36,917 bases of DNA from Flavobacterium terrisoli (GTDB taxonomy: Bacteria > Bacteroidota > Bacteroidia > Flavobacteriales > Flavobacteriaceae), in NCBI RefSeq assembly GCF_030167905.1, contig NZ_JARGNA010000012.1, positions 1 through 36,917 of the forward strand, in the 5' to 3' direction. Position 1 is the first letter of the stretch; each line of letters begins with the position of its first letter. Below, piece by piece: positions 18,401-25,500 of this stretch. The notes under the pieces were generated by a model that ran no database searches, was not told the DNA's origin, and saw nothing but the letters and a program-made list of their open reading frames with translations. A program made the position numbers and the translations under genes.

Positions 18401-19097
18401 GGGAACTTATACTTCTGTGGTTGGATGTCATACAGAAACTTTAGAATTGACCATTACGCCAAGTACAAACAACACCACGACTGTTTCAGCGTGTGATACT
18501 TATACCTGGTCAGTAAACGGAACAACTTACACTACTTCGGGAACTTATACTTCGGTTACAGGTTGTCATACGGAAACATTGGTATTGACTATTAATTCTG
18601 CAGCGACTCCAACAGGTGATGCTGTTCAGACAATCTCTGTTGCCGATTTGAATGATGCGACTTTAGAAGATTTAGTAGTAAGTCCGAGTAATGTAATTTG
18701 GTATGCTAGTTTGGCTGATGCACAAGGACAGATTAATCCTCTTGCCATGACAACAGTAATCACAACCGGTTCGATCTATTATGCAGTAAATGTTTCTTCA
18801 GGATGTCCAAGTGCGCCATTCGCAGTTACAGTAACTGTGGCTTTAGGAACAAATGGTTTTGATAATGCAAACTTTAGTTTCTATCCAAATCCAACTTCAG
18901 GAATCCTTAACATCAGTTACTCTGAAGAGATTACGAATGTGAGTGTAATCAACCTGGTTGGACAATTAATTATGGAGAGAAAAACAAATCAGAATCAGAT
19001 TCAATTTGATTTGTCTTCATTACCATCATCAACTTATTTTGTAAAAGTTGAATCTAATGGTAAATCAAAAGTGGTTAAAGTGGTTAAACAAAATTAA
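12405..19097 (+). CDS. Giant secreted repeat protein with type A T9SS sorting domain
   Basis: A 2230-residue extracellular protein of unknown specific function. An unusually long n-region (about 25 residues) precedes the hydrophobic core FALVVLLLLFAL; cleavage is likely after SSMKA. Two G8-like segments are visible near 245 (STWDAGYVPSPADDIVINAG) and 627 (ATWSPSGVPGCSDIVTIASG). Four copies of a VGQIVTGTGI-PGTTI beta motif lie at about 812, 886, 958 and 1412. Ig-like segments (ITYQWQASTDGGANYTDISG; INWYATATGG) follow near 1500-1620. Six 46-residue Cys-containing repeats lie at about 1793-2064. The last ~72 residues are a classical type A sorting domain (FSFYPNPTSGILNISY...KVVKVVKQN). Export via PorU/PorV and surface attachment are inferred. 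Adhesion or matrix function is plausible, but no enzymatic motif was seen. It sits alone between two terminators. Confidence 0.9.
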   Translation: MFKNYFLKSSLDSFSYSYEKSNEQKPNSIGFALVVLLLLFALSSMKAQTQLIPVSDGAFNSGSTFAANGWTVANEGVGPVKWVVGTAVNSGAITGNSAYVSLDNGDTNSYVGISGARTVFFYRDIVIPAGETNIALTFNWKSVASATSTWQVFAAPTTYTPVGTDLQTSVPATLAGATSITYGSVNAVTQTAFGFIPASFAGTTVRLIFMWSNGNGGGTNPPASIDNISLVSRAGGVEIASIATGNFTSPSTWDAGYVPSPADDIVINAGHTVTIDNRNFGANNLYIAGAAAVLQFGTISDEFTVYNDLLVSGSGARFNVYEGTNGKSLKVGHNIDLASGGRLDVSVGNTGTGIGSLNLFGSTVQTIVSDGTGLIGGTVVATGTTNTAGIINQLLINNTSTATPNIDWQINNVRIKSILRMNTARVGLGSNKICIGNFAAMSSGNFTCNLGNGFIGGEISRWYTTSAMGTVIDPGTDYNPNSTVLFPFLSATGQNRWAFLVNSGATTAGELAMSYTDATTMTTGLSVVDGSYTVTDRYNGSWAVSKTGSTYVSASGIYTLGLYAVGAYSALDGSSRVMNSGSVTGTHINGTASPFAVRKSIADADLTTAPFYVGIGTSSLQAVATKTSAATGDWNNAATWSPSGVPGCSDIVTIASGHTVTVNSAGNNAAGVTINAGGTLVNASGDLTVGCTNNNAVFANNGTNAVSGGTLTVNGSVIHRTTATFNHTGGNIVVDGNAGGIAANSVAQGASLFKIETSSINLTGGNITIVDPLVNNAVQTTATSVTTFPVNTYGATGTFTKTTNAAATTGSTTIVMSGFNSNKAIYGVGQIVTGTGIAPGTTIVSVTAGQLSNSPITLVISQGITADIAAGAALNFASMNDGSYVIDIDSASANSSNLAVGQIISGNGIQAGTTIVSMGYDLNGIGGIVISQPLSGLTTSPITAQEAVNFSGVSPNCSTIVLPAANPLLQVGQIVGGTGIQPGTTITAINGARIDLSLPPTGAIVAPATITIYDSNASSYAFVYSSAVHKATGLNHTIQIGDGVSTDQAPVTTNGFYTNFAAGGGVLSVGNFTINAPDAVNRFCKSIGILNVQNKFTIASGSSLVRPIASSTPIYFGGDIENNGVANIHTNTAINFANYSNGAAVATTTPQTISGTGIYYNDLNSSLAYASFTSLTVNNTNASGVTVSMPSFRTGSLTLNAGVINTSIATPLYVGRADLSQTGFITGTFSNTAYINGPLVRGIATTNSSANYVVYPVGKDGVYSPISLAVTGGADFKVEAFNTNSGTASANISNLSAARWKAERVGVLGTLTDFNVRLGHSGVANGNLVVQATADQGTYDNVFGNTSVFTAGTPNTVNTIAATPGASYTGYFAYAMVPTCTTLNPGNTIADTTITQIVTLQNSSNTGITAGSATVTLSAANAAITVGLTVTGSGIPTGTTVAAISGTTLTLSQQATISSVSQTALTFSIIQTPATLCSSQTVALSIQNTQVGAGITYQWQASTDGGANYTDISGATATTYVATPTMNTYYRCAVTCSNGPIVAYSTPVQVTFTNTVSTTPATICGPGVANLEATTSNGTINWYATATGGVALATGNTYSPNVAATTTYYASAEATSTYTAGKVFAGTTTQTAPFSGLVFNTATNIRLNSVKVHPKQTAGAADAGAPITIKLYDKNGIQVPGTTAVTFIPATNTGTISASVFNTVVLNYDIPAGTGYRLLATNGLSATNLIGKLSSFPAATPTATGAVAFTGSLNSFDGTTDASYNNFFEWNVTEVCASPRVAVTATVNPVTTNTTTVSACDTYTWSVNGTTYTASGTYTSVVGCHTETLELTITPSTNNTTTVSACDTYTWSVNGTTYTASGTYTSVVGCHTETLELTITPSTNNTTTVSACDTYIWSVNGTTYTASGTYTSVVGCHTEILVLTITPSTSNTTTVSACDTYTWSVNGTTYTASGTYTSVVGCHTETLELTITPSTNNTTTVSACDTYIWSVNGTTYTASGTYTSVVGCHTETLELTITPSTNNTTTVSACDTYTWSVNGTTYTTSGTYTSVTGCHTETLVLTINSAATPTGDAVQTISVADLNDATLEDLVVSPSNVIWYASLADAQGQINPLAMTTVITTGSIYYAVNVSSGCPSAPFAVTVTVALGTNGFDNANFSFYPNPTSGILNISYSEEITNVSVINLVGQLIMERKTNQNQIQFDLSSLPSSTYFVKVESNGKSKVVKVVKQN
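17781..18608 (+). repeat. Six in-frame tandem repeats of 138 bp
   Basis: Units start at 17781, 17919, 18057, 18195, 18333 and 18471, an exact period of 138 bp (46 codons). Each encodes NTTTVSACDTYTWSVNG and then GTYTSVVGCHTETL, with two cysteines per unit. Copies are nearly identical in DNA, including silent positions; the last is the most diverged (TTSGTYTSVTG). Units 3 and 5 share the Thr-to-Ile change (TATATCTGG). Confidence 0.95.
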
Positions 19098-19162
19098 GTT
19101 TAACAGCTAAACCGCTAAAACAAAAGAATTTAGTAGTTTTTTTATAGATTTTTTTTAAGACT

Positions 19163-19196
19163 AAACCCTTCTCGATTCGTTGAGAAGGGTTTTTTA
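19163..19196 (+). terminator. Terminator of the type A surface-protein gene
   Basis: AAACCCTTCTC (19163-19173) pairs with GAGAAGGGTTT (19182-19192) around an 8-nt loop and is followed by TTT. It separates the giant gene from the TPR/AraC pair. Confidence 0.92.
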
Positions 19197-19255
19197 ATGT
19201 TTTTATTTTTATCAGCCGGGTTTTGTAAGTCATTTTAACAATTCAAAAAATTATT

Positions 19256-19281
19256 TTTGTCTCGATTATTCTATATATTTG
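19256..19281 (+). promoter_or_regulatory. Possible promoter of the TPR/AraC gene pair
   Basis: TATATTTG (19274-19281) is a full match to the TAnnTTTG -7 motif and lies 44 nt before the start codon at 19326. The nearest upstream TTTG (19256-19259) is only 14 nt away, shorter than the usual spacing, so the -33 assignment is doubtful. Confidence 0.35.
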
Positions 19282-19325
19282 CGGTAATTTGTGGGCTGAC
19301 TCTTTGACATTAATATAAATACCAC

Positions 19326-20912
19326 ATGAAATATCTTATAAAAATAAATAGATATTTTTATTTCTTTTTACTATTTGGATTCCTCCATTCGAATAGCAAT
19401 GCACAGTCTTTAAACAAACATTATTTGGCTGATGATGTCGAGAATTTAATCCATTCCAACCCCGATCAGGCCTTAAAAATTGCACAATACCTATTAAGTA
19501 AAACCAATACGACCAATAACGAAAAAGCCAGAGTTAATTTTTTGATATCCAAAGCTTATTTGGTCAAAGGTGATTATAGCAGTGCACTGAATTTCCTATA
19601 CGAAGAGAAGAATTATGAAGATTATCTGTCTGAAAAGGAAAGGATCAATATCGAAATCGATAAAATCAATCTTTTAAGAGAGTTAACGCTTGACAAACAA
19701 GCCAAAAAAATCCTTGAAAACCTTGAAAATACTTTCGGAAATTCGACTGATTCCAGAATGAAATTGTACTTGGATTTAGCTGTTGCAATTGAAAAAGCAA
19801 AGTTTTTAGCCAAAGAAGGCAAAGCCGAAAACGGAATCACTTTGCTCCAAAAACAGATAGTTCCTTCTGAGAAGGTATTAGTAAATGCGAAAGAATTACA
19901 GCCTGATTTTATCATAACTTTTGGGCAATTGTATTTAGAACAAAGAAATTTTACTGAAGCACAAAAGTATTTTGAAATGGCGATTGAAATGATCAACAAA
20001 CGCGGCGATCAGAATGTATATACTAAAATTGAGGCACTGCATGGTTTAGCCAAGGTTTATTTCCTAAAAAAAGAGCATCAAAAAGCCACTTCGTTTGATG
20101 AAGAAGCCATGTCTTATGCTAAAAATTTCAACAATCTTTTTTGGCAGGTAAAAATAATCCAACAGCAAAACGTGAGTTATTTGGCTTTGGGCGACATGGC
20201 CAATTATAAGCAAACCAACACCAAGTTTTTTGAACTGCAAAGTGAAACAGAAGCACAGGAACAGGAAGCCATCAATACGGCTTACAACCTCATTTCTGAT
20301 GAATATTCGGAAGAGTACAATCAGGATAAAGCCAATTATCTCAAGATAGTTTATGTCGTTTCAGGATTGTTTTTAATCGTAATATTGGTTTGTGTTTTCT
20401 TCTGGCAAAAAATTGTGCAACGCAAAAAAGGGCTGGATGTCATTATCAATTATATCGAAATCACAAGAAGCAATCTTTTAGGCAGTTTCAGCATTACCGA
20501 TAAGAAGCATGAACCAAGAAAGAACATCATTTTAAAAGAAACCGAAGAGCAGATTTTGAATAAACTAAAGCGATTTGAGAGTTCAAAACGCTTTATAAAT
20601 AAAGATATTTCGCTGGCAGTTTTGGCCGGGCAGTTGGATTCGAATACAAAGTACCTTTCGGAAATTATCAATACACACTACAACGTCAATTTTAATACAT
20701 ACATCAACAAACTGCGTATCAATTATATCATTGAGAAACTGAAAACGGATCCTAATTTTATCAATTATAAGATTAGTTATTTGGCCGAAAATTGCGGTTT
20801 TTCATCACATAGCAGCTTTGCAACGGTATTTAAATCGATAACCGGAATTTCTCCGGTGAAATTTATCGAGCTGTTGAATCAGGAAAAAGAGAATAATCTA
20901 TTGGAAGAATAA
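19326..20912 (+). CDS. Membrane-anchored TPR sensor with C-terminal AraC-type DNA-binding domain
   Basis: A 528-residue one-protein signalling candidate. An N-terminal signal or anchor segment (YFYFFLLFGFLHSNSNAQ) is followed by helical TPR repeats over about 30-320 (for example NPDQALKIAQYLL, QLYLEQRNFTEAQKYFEMAIEM, GLAKVYFLKKEHQKA). One transmembrane helix lies at about 338-364 (KIVYVVSGLFLIVILVCVFF), then a basic linker. The C-terminal AraC/XylS-type domain (about 417-528) has DISLAVLAGQLDSNTKYLSE and ISYLAENCGFSSHSSFATVF, with GISPVKFIEL at its end. The expected topology is TPRs in the periplasm and DNA-binding domain in the cytoplasm. This architecture is common in Flavobacteriia; ligand and targets are unknown. 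The next gene overlaps its stop codon. Position between two surface-protein loci suggests, without proving, that it controls one of them. Confidence 0.85.
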   Translation: MKYLIKINRYFYFFLLFGFLHSNSNAQSLNKHYLADDVENLIHSNPDQALKIAQYLLSKTNTTNNEKARVNFLISKAYLVKGDYSSALNFLYEEKNYEDYLSEKERINIEIDKINLLRELTLDKQAKKILENLENTFGNSTDSRMKLYLDLAVAIEKAKFLAKEGKAENGITLLQKQIVPSEKVLVNAKELQPDFIITFGQLYLEQRNFTEAQKYFEMAIEMINKRGDQNVYTKIEALHGLAKVYFLKKEHQKATSFDEEAMSYAKNFNNLFWQVKIIQQQNVSYLALGDMANYKQTNTKFFELQSETEAQEQEAINTAYNLISDEYSEEYNQDKANYLKIVYVVSGLFLIVILVCVFFWQKIVQRKKGLDVIINYIEITRSNLLGSFSITDKKHEPRKNIILKETEEQILNKLKRFESSKRFINKDISLAVLAGQLDSNTKYLSEIINTHYNVNFNTYINKLRINYIIEKLKTDPNFINYKISYLAENCGFSSHSSFATVFKSITGISPVKFIELLNQEKENNLLEE

Positions 20913-22072
20913 TGAATGCAAAGAAAAACATATTGTTGTTCCTTATTTTAGCGGTGAGCTTGCTGACGGCTGATTCACTCTATTCTCAAAAACAGAAGAA
21001 CATAGACAGTGTCCTAACCGCTGCCGGAAATGAGATTTATGTAAATCCTGATCACGCCATCAAGGTTGGTCAAAACATCGTCAGACAATCGGAAGACAAT
21101 GTAGATTATAAAATCAAAGGCTACAAACTAATTTCGGATGCCTATTCTTCTAAAAGGGATTATGAGAAATCACTCGAATACCTAATAAAAGCTTCAGAAT
21201 TACTGGGCGAGTCCAATGATAAATTGCTCAAAATAACCATTGTCAACAAAACCGGGATACAATACCATCAGTTAAAAGTTTATGACAAAGCCATACAGTA
21301 TTTAGACCAGGCAGAACATTTGATTGCAGATTATCCCAACAAAGATTCCATACATACCGAATTGGGTAAAAACTATATCGTCAGAGGATTTATTTACAAG
21401 GAGAAGCTAAGTTGTGCCGTTGCGATTGCTTTCATTGACCGAGGCATTGCCGAATTAAAGAAATCAAAGGACAAATCAGATGCTTCAACCAAAATCAGCA
21501 TAGCCGTATACAACAAAGGAAACTGTTATCTTTTATTGCACAATAACAAATTGGCGCTTGAAAACTTTCAGGAAGCCGCAAGAATTGCCAAAGAAGTCAA
21601 TGCTAAAAGTTTAGAAGCTTTTGCATTGAAAGGCAGTGCCAAAATATATACTTTGGAAGGGAAAAACCTTGAAGCGATTGAAGCTTTAAACAAAGCTTTA
21701 GAACTCTCTTCAGAGGTAAATGATTTAATCCTGAATCAGGAAGTTTACAAAGGTTTAGCCGAAAACTATCTGGCTATAAACCAATGGAATCAATTTGAGG
21801 TTAATCAGAAAAAATTTATCGACGTTCAGAAATTAATCAAGGATCGTGAACGCACTTCGGTGAGCGAATCCTTGGGTGTAAAAGAAGTCGAACTCAAAGC
21901 AAAGCAATCAGAATTGGCTAAAAAATTCTATTATTTACTATTGCTGCTCTCTATTATTTTGATCTTAATTGTTCTATTTTTCTACGTAATCGTTAAACGA
22001 AAAAAGAAAGAAATCGACGCAATAAAGAGTCAAATCTACGTACTTCAAAACAAAAAAGGGAAAGAAGCTTAA
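20912..22072 (+). CDS. Membrane TPR protein, paralogue of the preceding sensor without a DNA-binding domain
   Basis: A 386-residue protein with signal peptide (NILLFLILAVSLLTADSLYS), TPR repeats over about 35-320 (ISDAYSSKRDYEKSLEYLIKA; NKGNCYLLLHNNKLALENFQEAARIA; GKNLEAIEALNKALEL) and one transmembrane helix at about 340-362 (FYYLLLLLSIILILIVLFFY). It ends with a ~24-residue basic tail (KRKKKEIDAIKSQIYVLQNKK). Its start ATG overlaps the upstream TAA by one base (TAATG), implying translational coupling. NPDHAIKVGQ and ISDAYSSKRDY parallel NPDQALKIAQ and ISKAYLVKGDY in the upstream protein, and the transmembrane helix begins at nearly the same residue in both. It therefore looks like a duplicate that lacks the AraC domain. 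It may form a heteromer with, or titrate, the upstream sensor; this is inference. Confidence 0.8.
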   Translation: MNAKKNILLFLILAVSLLTADSLYSQKQKNIDSVLTAAGNEIYVNPDHAIKVGQNIVRQSEDNVDYKIKGYKLISDAYSSKRDYEKSLEYLIKASELLGESNDKLLKITIVNKTGIQYHQLKVYDKAIQYLDQAEHLIADYPNKDSIHTELGKNYIVRGFIYKEKLSCAVAIAFIDRGIAELKKSKDKSDASTKISIAVYNKGNCYLLLHNNKLALENFQEAARIAKEVNAKSLEAFALKGSAKIYTLEGKNLEAIEALNKALELSSEVNDLILNQEVYKGLAENYLAINQWNQFEVNQKKFIDVQKLIKDRERTSVSESLGVKEVELKAKQSELAKKFYYLLLLLSIILILIVLFFYVIVKRKKKEIDAIKSQIYVLQNKKGKEA

Positions 22073-22524
22073 GTCCCGATTTCACCTCAAAATTACCCAT
22101 AAATAGCCTTGTTATGCTTTGTAATTTACTGAATTTACAAAGCAAAACCGTTTTCCTGCACTTGCTATTTTCGTATCTTAGTGTAAGGAAATAAAAATCA
22201 ATGGCAATCATTATCAGTTATTCTTGTATATCAAGGCTTTACAAGCGATTTTCAATACCGATTTTGTTCTGAAAAAATAGCGTTAATTGGCCCGAAAAGA
22301 AGCTTTTTTGCCTTCAAATTGCAAAGATTTTCGCATCATAAACCACTAAAACAGGTTTGTCACCGTTTCGTTTTTGAAACAAACGCTTTTCAGATAAAAA
22401 AGAACAAAATTTTGGCAGCAAAATTTCAAAAAACATAAAAATTCCAAATTGATTTTTAAGAGGGGCAACTTCTGAAAAATGAATTTAAAAATGAAATAAC
22501 ACAACCAATTTAATAATTAACAAA
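22073..22524 (+). other. 452-nt leader region with two inverted repeats, no gene
   Basis: This is one of the longest non-coding stretches here. It holds a 10-bp stem TGCTTTGTAA (22115-22124) with TTACAAAGCA (22135-22144), which has no T tract after it, and an 8-bp stem AAATTTTG (22407-22414) with CAAAATTT (22419-22426) closing a GCAG tetraloop about 100 nt before the adhesin start. I found no convincing TAnnTTTG promoter, no tRNA and no credible small ORF. The first hairpin may end the TPR/AraC transcript; the second may lie in the leader of the adhesin mRNA. Confidence 0.55.
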
Positions 22525-25500
22525 ATGCAGAAAAATTATCCCTTTTTTGAAACTACATTACCAACACCACTCCATGGTATTTTTCAAAAAAATAATGGTA
22601 ATGTAAACTCCTTTATTAATACAATATTCCTTCAGCGATTTTTCGTTCTGTTTTTTCTGATTGTAACCAATCTTGGTTATAGCCAATTAATGACAGAACA
22701 TTTCGAAAGCGGCATACCGGGAACTTGGGCTGTATCCAGTAATTTGGTTACGCCTCCAACGAACAACTGGGTGCATACGCCTGCAGGCGGTTATTCGGGT
22801 ACCGGTGGTGCTACGGTAAATCCGGCGTCGAATAATACGGTAGGTTCAACCGCTGAATACTTTATGATAACGCCTCAGTTTTTGACGCCTTCAAATGGTC
22901 AGATTCGTTTTATGACCAAACAAGGCAGCTTTACCAATAGAGGAGGAACATATCAGGTTAGAATCTCTACAGCGAACCAACCCGATTTGAGTAGCTTTAA
23001 CGTTACGTTACAAACCTATACGGAAGCCAACTTAAATGTGGCGGCTACGACTTATGAAGAAAAAATAATCAGCATCCCAAGTATCCCGGCTGGGATCCCG
23101 GTTTATATTGCTTTTGTGGCCATATCAAATCAAACAGGAACTACAGCAACCAGTGGAGATGCATGGTTTGTTGATCAGGTGCGTGTTATTTCAAGTTGTG
23201 AACCGGTAACGAATCCAATGATGGTTCCTTCTTCGGATGGTGTTTCAGTTTCATGGACACATCCGACAGCCACACAATTCGGAATTGATATTGTACAAAC
23301 AGGAGCGGGTCACAGCGCTACAGGAACTCCGGTTACAGGAACCTCTTATAGTACTAACGGGTTAGCAGCTTCAACAACTTATGATGTTTATATCATTGCC
23401 AACTGTGATGCCAGTACTTCGAGTGCATGGGCAGGCCCTTTTACTTTTACAACGACGACAGTTGGTTTAAGCTGCCCTACGGCAATAATTATCCCGCCGG
23501 ATGTTACAACGACACCTTATACTTTAAGCACCAATTTGGATCAATTTTTTGATGCAACGACCTATGTAGAAATGAACAGTCAGGGAATGGGTTGTCAGCC
23601 GGTTGGTCAAACCATGAATTTATTATCAGGAAACCATATTTATCTTTCTTATACCCCTGCCAGTTCAGGGTTAATTAATATTACCCAAGTGGCTAATACA
23701 GCTTCAGGCGGTGGTGGCAATAATTGCTACAATACCCTTTCAAGTGTTTTTGTATTTGATGGCTGTGCCGGAGTTGGTACTTCAGCGGGGTGTTTGGGAG
23801 CAATAACCACCAGCAATAATGGTGTACCCGTACAAATCCCAAACTTTTATGCACAGGCTGGTCATACTTATTTGTTTGTAATCTCATCACCATACCAGCA
23901 TACCAATCCTGGTGCGGGAATTTGTTTTACGTTTACTGTTAGTGGTTCAGCTTGTCCTGCGCCATCTCAACCGTCATTGGCTATTGATAACCTGCAACAA
24001 ACTACTGCCACAGCTTCATGGGATAATGTTCAGAATTTGGTAAGCAACTGGGAATATTTAGTTTTACCGGCTACTCAACCGGCACCAACAGCGGCCCAGT
24101 CCGGTACTCCAACCAATACTAATGTAAACAATCCGATATCGAGTCTTACCCCTGGAACGGAGTATAAGTTATATGTGCGTTCTATTTGTGGTACACCGGG
24201 GAACTGGTCTGCAGCGAGAGCGTTCACTACACAATGTGATGTTTTACCATTGCCATATTATACAGGATTTACCAATGCGAATAGCTCAAATGGCATTCCT
24301 GAACCATGTTGGACTGTTTTGAATTTAAACAATGATTTAAACTTTTTCCACTATGGTCCTAATGCCTTTAGTGAGCCGGTGGCAAAAGTGAGAACATCAA
24401 CTGCGGGTGAAAACAATGAAGTGTTAGTGTCACCAAAGTTTCATTTAGATGGAGTGACTCAAAAAAGACTTCGATTCAAATACAACATTTATGGCAACTG
24501 GGGTCTAATTGTAGACAACCCAACCGGTGGACCTGGTTCGTTTGAAGTAAAACTTTCTACGACGGGAGTTGGAGCCACTAATTTTACCACTACGGTTATT
24601 CCTTTGGCATCTTATACTACTGCGTATAACTTTGTTGAAATAATTGTTCCTTTACCGGATATTACAGGAGATATTAATATTGCCTGGATTGTACCACCGG
24701 GAGCTTTGCAAACCGGAAACTGGTTATATATCGATGATGTTTATGTAGAAGATTTACCTTCTTGTTCAGAGCCTGCTTATCCAGTGGTTACTCCGGGAAC
24801 ACTAACTACAAATTCAGTTCAGATTTCCTGGACTAATGGTTATCAAAATACACAATGGCAATTGGTAGCTCAACCTTTAGGAACGGGCACACCTACAATG
24901 CCTTTTGTTCCGGGAGCTGTTGTGAGCCTTGTGAATACTAATCCATATACTATAACAGGACTAAATCCTTCTACGCAATATGAGTTCTACATGAGAGCTT
25001 ATTGTGATGCGAATGATCAAAGTGTCTGGGTAGGACCTATTCAATTTAATACTTTGTGTATTGAACAATCTACTACACCGTACTATGAAAGTTTCAATAG
25101 CAATGACCCTAACACTAAGAAATTCTGTTGGTCTACCAATAATGCCAATAATGATAATGCCGAATGGATTATCAATGGAACTGATGCAAACATACGACCT
25201 CAACCGATTAGCTTTTTTGACCCATTTGTTTCTTATGATGATTGGCTAATCAGCGTACCGGTTAATGCGGTTGGTCCTAAAAGACTCCGATTTAATTATA
25301 GGGTAACTGCAGGAGCCGCTCCGATTCCATTATTCCCAAGGGGAAACTTTGAAGTAATCATGTCGTCAACCCTTGATTTTGCTACTTATACGACTTTGAT
25401 TCCGTTGCATGATTTTACCAATGATAGCTTTATGGAAGATTCGGTTTTGTTTACCGGAACAGGAACTACTTATATTGCTTTCCGTATGCCACCTAATATG

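Noticed and set aside
17781..18608. CRISPR-like array
   Set aside because: The 138-bp units are contiguous, in frame, without unique spacers, and encode protein repeats within a long gene.
19622..19999. 125-codon minus-strand frame inside the TPR/AraC gene
   Set aside because: It is antisense to a well-supported gene and shows no recognisable domain.
22115..22144. Inverted repeat after the TPR pair as a firm terminator
   Set aside because: The 10-bp stem is good but is followed by AAAACCG rather than a T run, so I list it only as structure in the intergenic region.
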